From Paraburkholderia sacchari (lineage in GTDB: Bacteria > Pseudomonadota > Gammaproteobacteria > Burkholderiales > Burkholderiaceae), in NCBI RefSeq assembly GCF_000785435.2, contig NZ_JTDB02000004.1, positions 537,798-601,797 on the forward strand: DNA of 64,000 bases, written 5' to 3'. A program made the position numbers and the translations under genes. Position 1 is the first letter of the stretch; the number at the start of each line of letters is the position of its first letter. Shown in pieces: positions 1 through 7,453 of this stretch. The notes beneath the pieces are model-generated. The model saw only the letters and a list, made by a program, of their open reading frames with translations. It did no database searches and was not told the origin of the DNA.

Positions 1-309
1 ATCGGTTCCATCGGCCACCAGCGCCTCTGCGCCGATTCCGGTATTGGTGCCCACGCGCGCGCGCAGGGCCACGGAGGCTTGCGACAACTCTATCGCGCAC
101 AGCACCAGTTCTTCCGTGGTCAAACCCAGACCGCCATAGGCCTCCGGAATGCTCCAGCCGAAATAGCCCTTGCGGCGCAGCGTTTGGACCACCTCCGGCG
201 GCACCAAGTCGTCGCGGGCGACCTGTTCTTCGATGGGGTGCCACTGCTCGCGCACAAAGGCGCGCACGTCGGCAATCAGGGCTTCAAGGTTTGCATCATT
301 TCGGATCAC
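1..309 (-). CDS. acyl-CoA dehydrogenase, N-terminal part (cut by window edge)
   Basis: The minus strand is open from a GTG at 309 to the window edge (103 codons). The translation contains the acyl-CoA dehydrogenase N-terminal helical domain: FVREQWHPIEEQVARDD near residues 18-35 and the characteristic YFGWSIPEAYGGLGL block near residues 50-65. The family transfers electrons from the alpha-beta desaturation of acyl-CoA thioesters to FAD and then to electron-transfer flavoprotein in the cytoplasm. The GTG is chosen because GGAG lies 8 bases upstream; the ATGATG just inside is out of frame. It follows the MFS gene by about 50 bases on the same strand, so the two are probably co-transcribed and the carrier may import the precursor of the acyl-CoA. 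The catalytic base region lies outside the window, so the substrate cannot be inferred. Confidence 0.85.
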   Translation of the reverse strand, partial: MIRNDANLEALIADVRAFVREQWHPIEEQVARDDLVPPEVVQTLRRKGYFGWSIPEAYGGLGLTTEELVLCAIELSQASVALRARVGTNTGIGAEALVADGTD

Positions 310-359
310 GAATCGAACTCCAGAAAAGCGTGGATATGGATTGAGACGTCAAAGCGAAA

Positions 360-1712
360 TCAGGTTCGCGCGCCCGGCGATGCGGGACGTACCGTCATCA
401 TCATGAGAATGGCGCCGGCAACTGCGATCACCCCCAGCGCGGTCAGCGCCGGATAAAGACTGCCCGTGCTGGTTTTGATCCAGCCCACGAGCGTCGGGCT
501 CACGAAGGCGCCCGTGCCGCCGATGCTGGTGATCAGGGCAATCCCGCCGGCCTTGGCGTCGCCATCGAGGAACGACGGCGGAATCGTCCAGAACACCACG
601 AACGCTCCGTACGACGCCGCCGCGGCCACGCCGAGCATGGCGATGGCGATGCCCTGGCTATGCAGCGCCAGCGGCAGCATGCCAAAGCAGACCGCCATGA
701 CGGCGCTGCTGATCAGCAGGTGCCAGCGCCGCTCCTTGAAGTGGTCCGAACTCGCGCCCAGGATCCAGGTTCCCATTGCAGCGGCAATGAACACCAGGCT
801 CGACAGCCAGCCCACATGGATCAGGTTCTTGATGCCCATGTCCTTGAGGATGGTCGGCGTCCAGAAGCCGATCGCATTGAACGGCATGATCACGCAAAAA
901 TAGGCGACTATCGCGACATAGATCCTCGGTTGTCCAAGCACCTTGAGGATCGCATGCCCCGCTGCGTGCCCGCGCGCGCTGCTGCCCTCGTCGGCGCGCA
1001 ACTGGCCGAGGACGATGGCCTTTTCCTTGTCGCTGAGCCAGCGCGCGTCGGCCGGACGGTCGCTGAGGATCAGGAAGGCCAGCGCCCCCAGCAACAGCGA
1101 CGGCAGCCCCTCGGCCAGCAGCAGCCATTGCCAGCCCTTCAGGCCGAGCAGGCCCGCCATGTGCACCATGATCCACGCGGACACCGGGCCGCCGATAATG
1201 CCGGCGAGCGCCGTGGAGGCCATCAGATAGCCGGTCACGCGCCCGCGCCGCGCGGAGGGAAACCAGATCGTCAGATAGAACAGCACGCCGGGGAAGAAGC
1301 CCGCTTCGGCCACGCCGAGCAGCACGCGCAGGACATAGAACTGCATGGGCGTCTTCACGAACATCGTCGCGCTGGAGATCACGCCCCACGTCACCATGAT
1401 GCGCAGCAGGGTGCGGCGTGCGCCAATGCGCTGCATCAGTAAATTGCTTGGGACTTCGAACAGTACGTAACCGAGGAAAAACAATCCGGCGCCCAATCCA
1501 TACGCCGCCTCGCTGAAACCGAGGTCGCTCATGAACTGCAGCTTGGCGAAGCTGATGTTCACGCGATCGAGGTACGCGCAGACGTAGCAGACAATCAGGA
1601 GCGGCAAGAGCCGGAACAGGATCTTTCGATAGGTGGCGTCGACGTCGGCGGGCGTGTGGGTATCGTCCGTTGCGGCGACGAGTTTGGCGATGTTCAACGA
1701 TGTCTCCTTCAT
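360..1712 (-). CDS. MFS transporter, anion:cation symporter (ACS) type
   Basis: About 450 residues with the twelve hydrophobic segments of a major facilitator. The first helix region reads LLPLLIVCYVCAYLDRVNISFA, and the loop after helix 2 (QRIGARR) and the segment GVAEAGFFPGVLFYL in helix 4 are typical of the ACS family, which imports organic anions such as tartrate, phthalate and hydroxyphenylacetate with protons. The ATG at 1712 gives the usual family N-terminus, but AAGGAG six codons inside followed by TTG at 1697 would be a better ribosome-site arrangement; an upstream extension to 1886 is unlikely because it runs through the regulator promoter. It is divergent from the IclR-type regulator and is followed by the acyl-CoA dehydrogenase, so it probably brings in the compound that the operon degrades. 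Confidence 0.9.
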   Translation of the reverse strand: MKETSLNIAKLVAATDDTHTPADVDATYRKILFRLLPLLIVCYVCAYLDRVNISFAKLQFMSDLGFSEAAYGLGAGLFFLGYVLFEVPSNLLMQRIGARRTLLRIMVTWGVISSATMFVKTPMQFYVLRVLLGVAEAGFFPGVLFYLTIWFPSARRGRVTGYLMASTALAGIIGGPVSAWIMVHMAGLLGLKGWQWLLLAEGLPSLLLGALAFLILSDRPADARWLSDKEKAIVLGQLRADEGSSARGHAAGHAILKVLGQPRIYVAIVAYFCVIMPFNAIGFWTPTILKDMGIKNLIHVGWLSSLVFIAAAMGTWILGASSDHFKERRWHLLISSAVMAVCFGMLPLALHSQGIAIAMLGVAAAASYGAFVVFWTIPPSFLDGDAKAGGIALITSIGGTGAFVSPTLVGWIKTSTGSLYPALTALGVIAVAGAILMMMTVRPASPGART

Positions 1713-1818
1713 GGGGACGGGTTTCACCAGTCTTGGCAGGTGATGGGAATGCGTCAGCTGTGACGCGCCCGACCATTGCCGCGACTCTACGCGTGAGCAG
1801 CACGAGGAATGAACTAGA

Positions 1819-1835
1819 ATTTCAAATATTGAAAT
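1819..1835. promoter_or_regulatory. palindrome in IclR/MFS divergent promoter
   Basis: Perfect inverted repeat ATTTCAA-ATA-TTGAAAT (7-base arms, 3-base spacer) in the 166-base region between the divergent MFS and IclR-type genes. IclR-family proteins bind palindromes of about this size and A/T content, so it is the best operator candidate for the adjacent regulator. The function is inferred from position and symmetry only. Confidence 0.5.
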
Positions 1836-1878
1836 CCGGTTGCAACAAGGCCATTGGCGGCCATTTCGAGAGATTCGT

Positions 1879-2703
1879 ATGCGCAAATCGTTAAACGCTT
1901 ATTCGATGCAGGACGAAACCGATCTGCGCCGCGTAAAGGAAGACGATCCTTATTTTTCCGGCACCCTGGCCAAGGGCCTGCTTATCATGAAGTGCTTCGT
2001 GAGCGAGCCGCGCGCCCATGCCAACAGCGAGCTTGCGGCCCGGCTGGGGCTGTCGCGCCCGACGGTTTCGCGGTTATGCCGAACCCTGCATGCGCTGGGC
2101 TTTCTCGACCACGACGAACGGCTGGATCGCTACTTCATCGGGCCCGCCGCCGTTACGCTCGCGTATCCGTATCTGATCAAGACGCCGATGCTGGCGCTCG
2201 TGCGCCCGGCCATGCAGGCGCTCGCCGATCGCGTGGAGGGCGCCGTTTCGGTTGGCGTAACGATGGATCTGGATGTGGTGTATCTGGAAACCTGCTCCTA
2301 CGAGGAAGGCACGCTCAAGCGCCCCGGCGTGGGCGCGGTGAACGACGTGCTGGAGACGGCCATGGGGCGCTCGTGGCTAGCGCAACTGCCCGCGTCCGAA
2401 CGGCAGGAGTTCCTCAAGCGCGCCCGCCAGCTTCGCCCCGAAAGCTATGCCCGAACACACAAGCGTGCGATGGACGCCGTGGCGGGCTACGCCCAGCGCG
2501 GATATGCGATCAACATGGGCGACTCTGGCCTTGGCGTGCTCGCGGTGGGCGTGGCGTCCCGAATCCATTACGGGCCGAGAAGGCTATTGTTCAATTGCGC
2601 GGTTCCTGGCCTGCGCATGAGCGAGAAGGACCTGCACGACACGCTAGGCCCGGAACTGGTGCAGCTGGTGAGTCTTGCGGACAGGCAGATGGGTTTGCGT
2701 TGA
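1879..2703 (+). CDS. IclR-family transcriptional regulator
   Basis: 274 residues. A winged helix-turn-helix (about residues 25-85, with ELAARLGLSRPTVSRLCRTL as the recognition part) is followed by the IclR effector-binding domain (about 95-265), where residues such as ETAMGRSWLA and GYAINMGDSGLGVLAVGV match the family's conserved ligand-pocket segments. These are local dimeric/tetrameric repressors or activators that respond to aromatic or small organic acids. The ATG at 1879 is used; a further ATG at 1906 is possible and no strong ribosome site separates them. It is divergent from the MFS carrier, and the 17-base palindrome between them is the likely operator. Confidence 0.9.
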   Translation: MRKSLNAYSMQDETDLRRVKEDDPYFSGTLAKGLLIMKCFVSEPRAHANSELAARLGLSRPTVSRLCRTLHALGFLDHDERLDRYFIGPAAVTLAYPYLIKTPMLALVRPAMQALADRVEGAVSVGVTMDLDVVYLETCSYEEGTLKRPGVGAVNDVLETAMGRSWLAQLPASERQEFLKRARQLRPESYARTHKRAMDAVAGYAQRGYAINMGDSGLGVLAVGVASRIHYGPRRLLFNCAVPGLRMSEKDLHDTLGPELVQLVSLADRQMGLR

Positions 2704-2740
2704 TGCAAGCCGCCCATGCCCCCTCGGCACGGGCATGCGC

Positions 2741-4216
2741 TCAGGCAGCGAGCACCTCAGGCAAACGCCGCGTCACCCACTGCGTGGCCTGATCGTAGGC
2801 ATGCGCCAATTGCAGCACGGAGAGGTCCGCATGAGGCTTTCCGATCACCTGCAAGCCCATCGGCAGCCCCTGCGCGTTGAAGCCGGCCGGCACGCACATC
2901 ACCGGCAAGCCCGCGAGCGTGCCGCCAATCACCACTTCCATCCAGCGATGATAGGTATCCATCGTGCGGCCCGCGATGGACTTCGGCCAATGCTCCTTCG
3001 CGTCGAACGGGAAGATCTGCGCGCTCGGCAGCACGAGGTAGTCGTAGCGCTCGAACAGCGCGAGCAGCGCGTTATACCACTGCGTGCGCGCGACCGTGGC
3101 ATTCCACACGTCCTCGCCCGAGAGCTTCAAGCCGCCCTCCACTTCCCATTGCGCCTCGGGCTTGAGCAGCGCGCGCTTCGCGGGATCGCGATACAGCGCG
3201 CCCAGCGTGCCCGCCACGGAAAAGTGGCGCAGCGTGAGCCAGCAGTCCCAGAGCTTGTCCATCGCATAATCGGGGCGCGTGGCCTCGACCTTGCAGCCGA
3301 TTGCTTCGAAGTCCTTGAGAGCGGTTTCGCAGAGCGCGAGCACGCCGTCTTCCATCGGCAGATAACCGCCGTAATTGCCGAGCCAGCCGATTTTCGCGCC
3401 ACCGAACTCACGCGCGAGCGGCCCGGTGAATTGCGCCGGATCTTCTGCAATCGAGAGCGGCGCGCGCGCGTCGTAACCGGCCTGCGTGGCGAGCAGCATG
3501 GCCACATCGGGCACGCTGCGGCCCATCGGCCCCGCGCAGCCAAGCTGGTTGTAAAACGCGTCGACGGCAGGCACCGACGGAACGCGCCCCTGCGAAGGCC
3601 GGAAGCCGAAGATGTTGTTCCAGCCCGCCGGGTTGCGCAGCGAGCCCATCATGTCGCTGCCGTCCGCCACCGGCAGCATGCGCAGCGCGAGCGCAACCGC
3701 CGTGCCGCCGCTGCTGCCGCCCGCGCTGCGCGTGGGATCGTAAGCGTTGAGCGTGGTGCCGAATACCTGGTTGTAGGTGTGCGAGCCCAGACCGAACTCC
3801 GGCGAATTGGTCTTGCCGATGAAGATCGCGCCTTGCGCGCGCATGCGTGCGGCCACCAGCGCGTCGGCCTTCGGCACTTCGTGGCGGAAGATCGGCGAGC
3901 ACTGCGTGGAGGGAATGCCCGCCGTCGCGGTGAGGTCCTTGGGCGCCTGCGGAATGCCGTGCAGCCAGCCGAGGTATTCGCCGCGCGCGAGTTGCGCGTC
4001 GCGCTCGTCGGCCTCGGCCAGCAGCGTGGCGCGCTCGCGCAGCGAGACGATGGCGTTGGCCGGCGTGTTCACGCGCTCGATGTGGTCGAGAAAAGCGCTC
4101 ATCACTTCGCGGCAGGAGATCTTGCGCAGGCGGATCCATTGTGAGAGTTCGAGCGCGCCCGCGGCGACGATTTCACCATGCGAGGGCTGGGCGGAAGAAG
4201 GCGATGCCTGATTCAT
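2741..4216 (-). CDS. amidase (amidase signature family)
   Basis: 491 residues with the amidase-signature core: the lysine in GIPQAPKDL, the cis-serine in SAGGSSGGTAVALA and the nucleophilic serine in GSDMMGSLRNPA form the family's Ser-cisSer-Lys triad. The enzyme hydrolyses a carboxamide to acid and ammonia in the cytoplasm; no signal peptide is visible. The start at 4216 (MNQASPSS) is preferred to the longer frame because the extra 30 residues are low-complexity and overlap the neighbouring gene's downstream region. It lies 64 bases downstream of the MHS carrier on the same strand. With the MdcR-like regulator beyond that carrier, a malonamate- or malonamide-type substrate is conceivable, because malonamidase belongs to this family, but glutamyl-tRNA amidotransferase-like amidases look alike and the substrate is not determined. 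Confidence 0.92.
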   Translation of the reverse strand: MNQASPSSAQPSHGEIVAAGALELSQWIRLRKISCREVMSAFLDHIERVNTPANAIVSLRERATLLAEADERDAQLARGEYLGWLHGIPQAPKDLTATAGIPSTQCSPIFRHEVPKADALVAARMRAQGAIFIGKTNSPEFGLGSHTYNQVFGTTLNAYDPTRSAGGSSGGTAVALALRMLPVADGSDMMGSLRNPAGWNNIFGFRPSQGRVPSVPAVDAFYNQLGCAGPMGRSVPDVAMLLATQAGYDARAPLSIAEDPAQFTGPLAREFGGAKIGWLGNYGGYLPMEDGVLALCETALKDFEAIGCKVEATRPDYAMDKLWDCWLTLRHFSVAGTLGALYRDPAKRALLKPEAQWEVEGGLKLSGEDVWNATVARTQWYNALLALFERYDYLVLPSAQIFPFDAKEHWPKSIAGRTMDTYHRWMEVVIGGTLAGLPVMCVPAGFNAQGLPMGLQVIGKPHADLSVLQLAHAYDQATQWVTRRLPEVLAA

Positions 4217-4280
4217 GCGTGACTTTCTTGAATGAATGGTTGTGGATGGAGATCGATGCGCTTCGTGGTTGCTCGCGCCG

Positions 4281-5594
4281 TTACGCGCCCAGCACTTGCG
4301 CACCACGCCGGCGCTCGACCACGGCGGGCGCGCCCTCGTGCATCACCACCACGGCGAATAATCCGATCACCGAAGCGAATACGACATAAGCGGCCGGCGC
4401 CACCGGTGAACCGGTCGCGCGGATCAGCCACGTCACGATAAACGGCGCGAAGCCGCCGAACAGCATCACCGCGAGGTTGTACGCGAGCGCAAGGCCGGTC
4501 GAACGCGTGCGCGTCACGAACTGCTCGGCGGCGGCGGTGGGCAACGGACCATAGATAGCGCCGATGATCGCACAGATGCCCAGTTGCATGGCGAGCAGAC
4601 GCGACACGCTCGGCGCGGCCGCGAACCACGAGAAGGTCGGGTAGATCGTCAGAAGCAGCACCATCATGCTGCCGATCAGCACCGGCTTGCGGCCGATGCG
4701 ATCGGACAGCGCCGCCGAGACCGGCACCATCAGCGTCATCAACCCCACCGCGAGCATCTGCACGGTAAAGACTTTATCGAGCGGCAGCCCGAACTCCTTG
4801 TGCGCGAAGGTCGGCATATTCACGAGCATCACGTAGAACGACGCGGTGCCGATGATGGTCATGCCAATCGTCACGAGCACGGCGCGGCCATTGTCGCGCA
4901 ACGCCTGCACGAGGCTGACCGGAGCTTGCCCGGTCTGCTGGGCCGCATCGCGGAATGCTTCGGTTTCCTCCATATGGCGGCGAATCCACAATCCGACCGG
5001 GCCGATCAGCAAGCCGATCGCAAACGGCACGCGCCAGCCCCAGCTATCGACGGCGGCTGCCGGCAGGCTCTGCGTGACCAGCGCGCCCATCCCGGCGCCG
5101 CCGAACACGGCGAGACACTGGCCGATCATCTGCCACGAACCATACAGCCCGCGCTTGCGCAGCGGCGCGGTTTCGACAAGGAACGCGGTCGAGCTCGCGT
5201 ATTCGCCGCCGGTCGCGAAGCCCTGCAGCAGACGCGCGCCCAGGATCAGCAGCGGCGCGGCCGGGCCGATCGTCTGGTAGGTCGGTGCGCAGGTGATCAG
5301 CGCGATGGACAGTGTCATCAGCATGATGATCAACTGCAGCGCCGCCTTACGACCCTTACGGTCCGCGTAAAGACCGATAAGCACGCCGCCGACCGGCCGC
5401 ATGAAGAAGCCCACGCCGAACGTCGCGAGCGACATCAGCAACGATGCATAAGCGCTGTCTGCAGGAAAGAAGAGCCGCGCGATGATGCCGGCAAAGAAAC
5501 CATAAACGATAAAGTCATACCATTCGAGCGCATTGCCGACAACGGCGGCGGCGACCTGTCGGGTGCGGGACGTGCCGCGTGAATCGATCTGCAT
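4281..5594 (-). CDS. MFS transporter, metabolite:H+ symporter (MHS) type
   Basis: 437 residues with twelve transmembrane segments. The N-terminal motif GNALEWYDFIVYGFFA and the loop YADRKGRKAAL are diagnostic of the MHS family (citrate, alpha-ketoglutarate, shikimate, proline-betaine porters). ATG at 5594 is chosen because GAGGAG stands 5 bases upstream. It is transcribed in front of the amidase, with which it very probably forms an operon, and is divergent from the LysR-type gene 286 bases away. A di- or tricarboxylate or its amide is a plausible cargo (inference from family and neighbours). Confidence 0.92.
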   Translation of the reverse strand: MQIDSRGTSRTRQVAAAVVGNALEWYDFIVYGFFAGIIARLFFPADSAYASLLMSLATFGVGFFMRPVGGVLIGLYADRKGRKAALQLIIMLMTLSIALITCAPTYQTIGPAAPLLILGARLLQGFATGGEYASSTAFLVETAPLRKRGLYGSWQMIGQCLAVFGGAGMGALVTQSLPAAAVDSWGWRVPFAIGLLIGPVGLWIRRHMEETEAFRDAAQQTGQAPVSLVQALRDNGRAVLVTIGMTIIGTASFYVMLVNMPTFAHKEFGLPLDKVFTVQMLAVGLMTLMVPVSAALSDRIGRKPVLIGSMMVLLLTIYPTFSWFAAAPSVSRLLAMQLGICAIIGAIYGPLPTAAAEQFVTRTRSTGLALAYNLAVMLFGGFAPFIVTWLIRATGSPVAPAAYVVFASVIGLFAVVVMHEGAPAVVERRRGAQVLGA

Positions 5595-5880
5595 GGTGCT
5601 CCTCTTTCCTTCTGTCTCACGGGGCGGCACGATCTGCGCTTTCCGGCAGTTGCCGGTGGAGAGCGACCTTGCTCGTACGAAAAGGCTCGATTGCGAACGA
5701 TATTAGATACGCGGAAAGCCTCCATCAATCACGCTGGCGTCCGGAACGTTACTCTCCGGCTAATGATCGCGGAGGACCGCCGATGGTCGCGCATACGCTT
5801 GCAAGCCGGTCCGCCCCGAATTGCGACGGCTCCGGTTCTGGTGCAAAATTTGCTGCCGCCTCCCGATCAGCCGCCCCACC

Positions 5881-6801
5881 ATGCTCCCCCGCGTCGACGA
5901 AGAGATCACTTTCCGCAAGCTCGAAGTGCTGCTCGCGTTCATGCAATGCGGCAATCTGGCGAAGGCGGCCGAGACGCTCGACATCAGCACGGTCAGCGTC
6001 CATCGCGCGCTGCATTCGCTCGAGAAAGGCCTGCGCTGCACGCTGTTCCGTCACGAAGGGCGCAGCCTGACCCCGACCGACGCGGCCCAGGTGCTCGCCG
6101 AAGTGGCCGCCGAAGTCATCAAGACAATGATCGACGGGATCCGCGCGACGCGCGAAGCCGCAGGCTACGGCTCGGAACACCTGAAAATCGGCTCGCTGTA
6201 CTCGCTGACGATCCGCGCCGTGCCTGAAATCGTCACCGTCATCAAGAGCCGGCGCCCCGATCTGCAGGCGGAACTGATTCTCGGCTCGAACGCCGACCTG
6301 CTCGACAAGCTCAAGCGCGGCACAATCGACGCCTCGCTCATGGCGGTTCCTTCTCATGATTCGGAGATCGAATCGATCGAGCTGTTCGAGGACGAAATTT
6401 TCTTCGCCGCGCCCATTGGCTCCGCGTACGGCCAATGCGATGCGATCGACTTGCGCCAGTGCCGCGACGAGCCATTCGTTTCGTTAAGCGAGGGATTCGC
6501 GACGTCCGAGGATTTTCTGGAAGCGTTCCGCATTGCGGACTTCACGCCGAACGTCGTGATGAAAGTGAGCGACATCTTTTCGCTGATCAACCTCGTCAGC
6601 GGCGGCGTGGGCTATACACTGCTGCCGGGCCGCGTGCGCGACCTCTTCGCGCACAAGATCATGCTGATCCCGCTTTCCGCCCGGTACGACATGCGGCAGA
6701 CCATCGGCTTGAGTTTCCTGAGGCGGCGCGAGCGCGACCCGAATCTGCTTGCGCTCGCGACTGTTTGCCGGCTGACGATCAAGGGTCAGCCGGCCAGTTG
6801 A
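5881..6801 (+). CDS. LysR-family regulator, MdcR/MauR-like
   Basis: 306 residues. An N-terminal helix-turn-helix (FRKLEVLLAFMQCGNLAKAA to about residue 65; STVSVHRALHSLEKGLRC) is followed by a periplasmic-binding-type effector domain. Unlike standard LysR regulators it shares the segments EITFRKL, VSVHRALHSLE, IGSLYSLTI, DEIFFAAP, PFVSLSEGFAT, SLVSGGVGYTLLPGR and the RERDPNLLALA tail with the malonate-utilisation regulator MdcR as I remember it. This points to a C3-C4 dicarboxylate effector. It is divergent from the MHS carrier and amidase, which are its likely targets. The ATG at 5881 gives the family N-terminus. The subfamily assignment is from memory and should be treated as probable, not certain. 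Confidence 0.88.
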   Translation: MLPRVDEEITFRKLEVLLAFMQCGNLAKAAETLDISTVSVHRALHSLEKGLRCTLFRHEGRSLTPTDAAQVLAEVAAEVIKTMIDGIRATREAAGYGSEHLKIGSLYSLTIRAVPEIVTVIKSRRPDLQAELILGSNADLLDKLKRGTIDASLMAVPSHDSEIESIELFEDEIFFAAPIGSAYGQCDAIDLRQCRDEPFVSLSEGFATSEDFLEAFRIADFTPNVVMKVSDIFSLINLVSGGVGYTLLPGRVRDLFAHKIMLIPLSARYDMRQTIGLSFLRRRERDPNLLALATVCRLTIKGQPAS

Positions 6802-6914
6802 GCCGATTGTGCAATCGCGCGATGCGCGCTGGGTAACAGGTCACGGGAAACGTGCCTCGCGCCCCTGTTCATTCAGATAGGTGTTTCGCTCGCGCGTCGT
6901 GCGCTACAGTATGT

Positions 6915-6983
6915 CTCAAGGGCCTACCCCGACGCCCTTATACGGTCTCCTCGTACTTCTGCCCGCTTCGAGCGGGCTTTTTT
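6915..6983 (+). ncRNA. candidate small RNA with C-rich loop
   Basis: The 236 bases between the LysR gene and the OMP remnant hold a compact RNA-like unit: a hairpin AAGGGC / GCCCTT (6918-6923 with 6934-6939) whose 10-base loop carries CUACCCC, then a single-stranded stretch with CUCCUC (6947-6952), then a strong intrinsic terminator at 6961-6983. A weak promoter-like pair (TTCGCT near 6885 and CAGTAT near 6907, 16 bases apart) lies just upstream. C-rich loops and CUCCUC resemble anti-Shine-Dalgarno seeds used by bacterial small RNAs. The alternative is that the terminator simply ends the LysR transcript about 160 bases after its stop codon. Confidence 0.45.
6961..6983 (+). terminator. intrinsic terminator
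   Basis: GCCCGCT-TCG-AGCGGGC forms a 7-base-pair stem with a three-base loop, followed directly by six T residues. It is a textbook Rho-independent terminator on the plus strand and ends either the LysR transcript or the small RNA candidate. Confidence 0.85.
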
Positions 6984-7037
6984 CTGCTCAATCCGTGACG
7001 ACATCGCGATCGGTCTGCGTGCCGCATGACACGGCGC

Positions 7038-7325
7038 TCAGAACCTGAACGTTACGTTGGCGCTTGGCCCGTTAAAGCGCAGCGTCTGCACTAATTGATC
7101 GCCCGAGCCATAGAAGGCCAGATACCGGTAGGTCAGGCTCGCGTCGCCCCACTTCCAGGCGTAGCCAACCCCGCCCGATGCCTGCCACGTGAACCGCGAA
7201 GTGCCGGCGCCGATGTCGAGGTAGTACGGCACGATCCAGCGGCCGTCGCTCGTCAGCGAGACTTGCCCGCGCACGCCCGCAAAGCCATCGAAGATGTCCT
7301 GGCTCGGCGACACGTGAACGCTCGC
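7038..7325 (-). pseudogene. C-terminal remnant of an outer-membrane beta-barrel protein
   Basis: About 95 residues from DIFDGFAGVRG to the terminal TFRF. Alternating aromatic strands (GRWIVPYYLDIGAG, FTWQASGGVGYAWKWGD, SLTYRYLAFYG) and the final phenylalanine are those of an outer-membrane barrel C-terminus used for BAM recognition. No signal peptide or N-terminal half exists: upstream the frame runs straight into the regulatory box at 7348-7388. The simplest reading is a deletion that removed the 5' part of the gene. The remaining piece could still be transcribed but could not be exported. Confidence 0.7.
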
Positions 7326-7347
7326 CGCATGGACGATACAAGCAGGC

Positions 7348-7388
7348 ATTGCCCTATCGGGTAAATGCATTGCCCCAAATATCAATGG
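7348..7388 (-). promoter_or_regulatory. GGGCAA box, copy a
   Basis: On the minus strand this reads CCATTGA-N5-GGGGCAA-N8-CCC-N4-GGGCAAT, with exactly the spacing of copies c, d and e in this window. The CCAT end is 65 bases from the start of the BamA/TamA-like gene. Three GGGCAA-type half-sites in alternating orientation suggest a multimeric regulator site. The function is inferred. Confidence 0.55.
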
Positions 7389-7453
7389 CGTTGCGGCGCA
7401 CACCTGTTCTAAACTTCCTGACTATTTGCGTCCATGGCGATGGCGCGCGAAAT

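Noticed and set aside
2675..4144. Long plus-strand frame opposite the amidase (similar frames lie opposite DUF2252, the NfeD gene and the alkylsulfatase)
   Set aside because: Arg/His/Ala-rich shadow of a high-GC gene; the opposite strand has clear family motifs.
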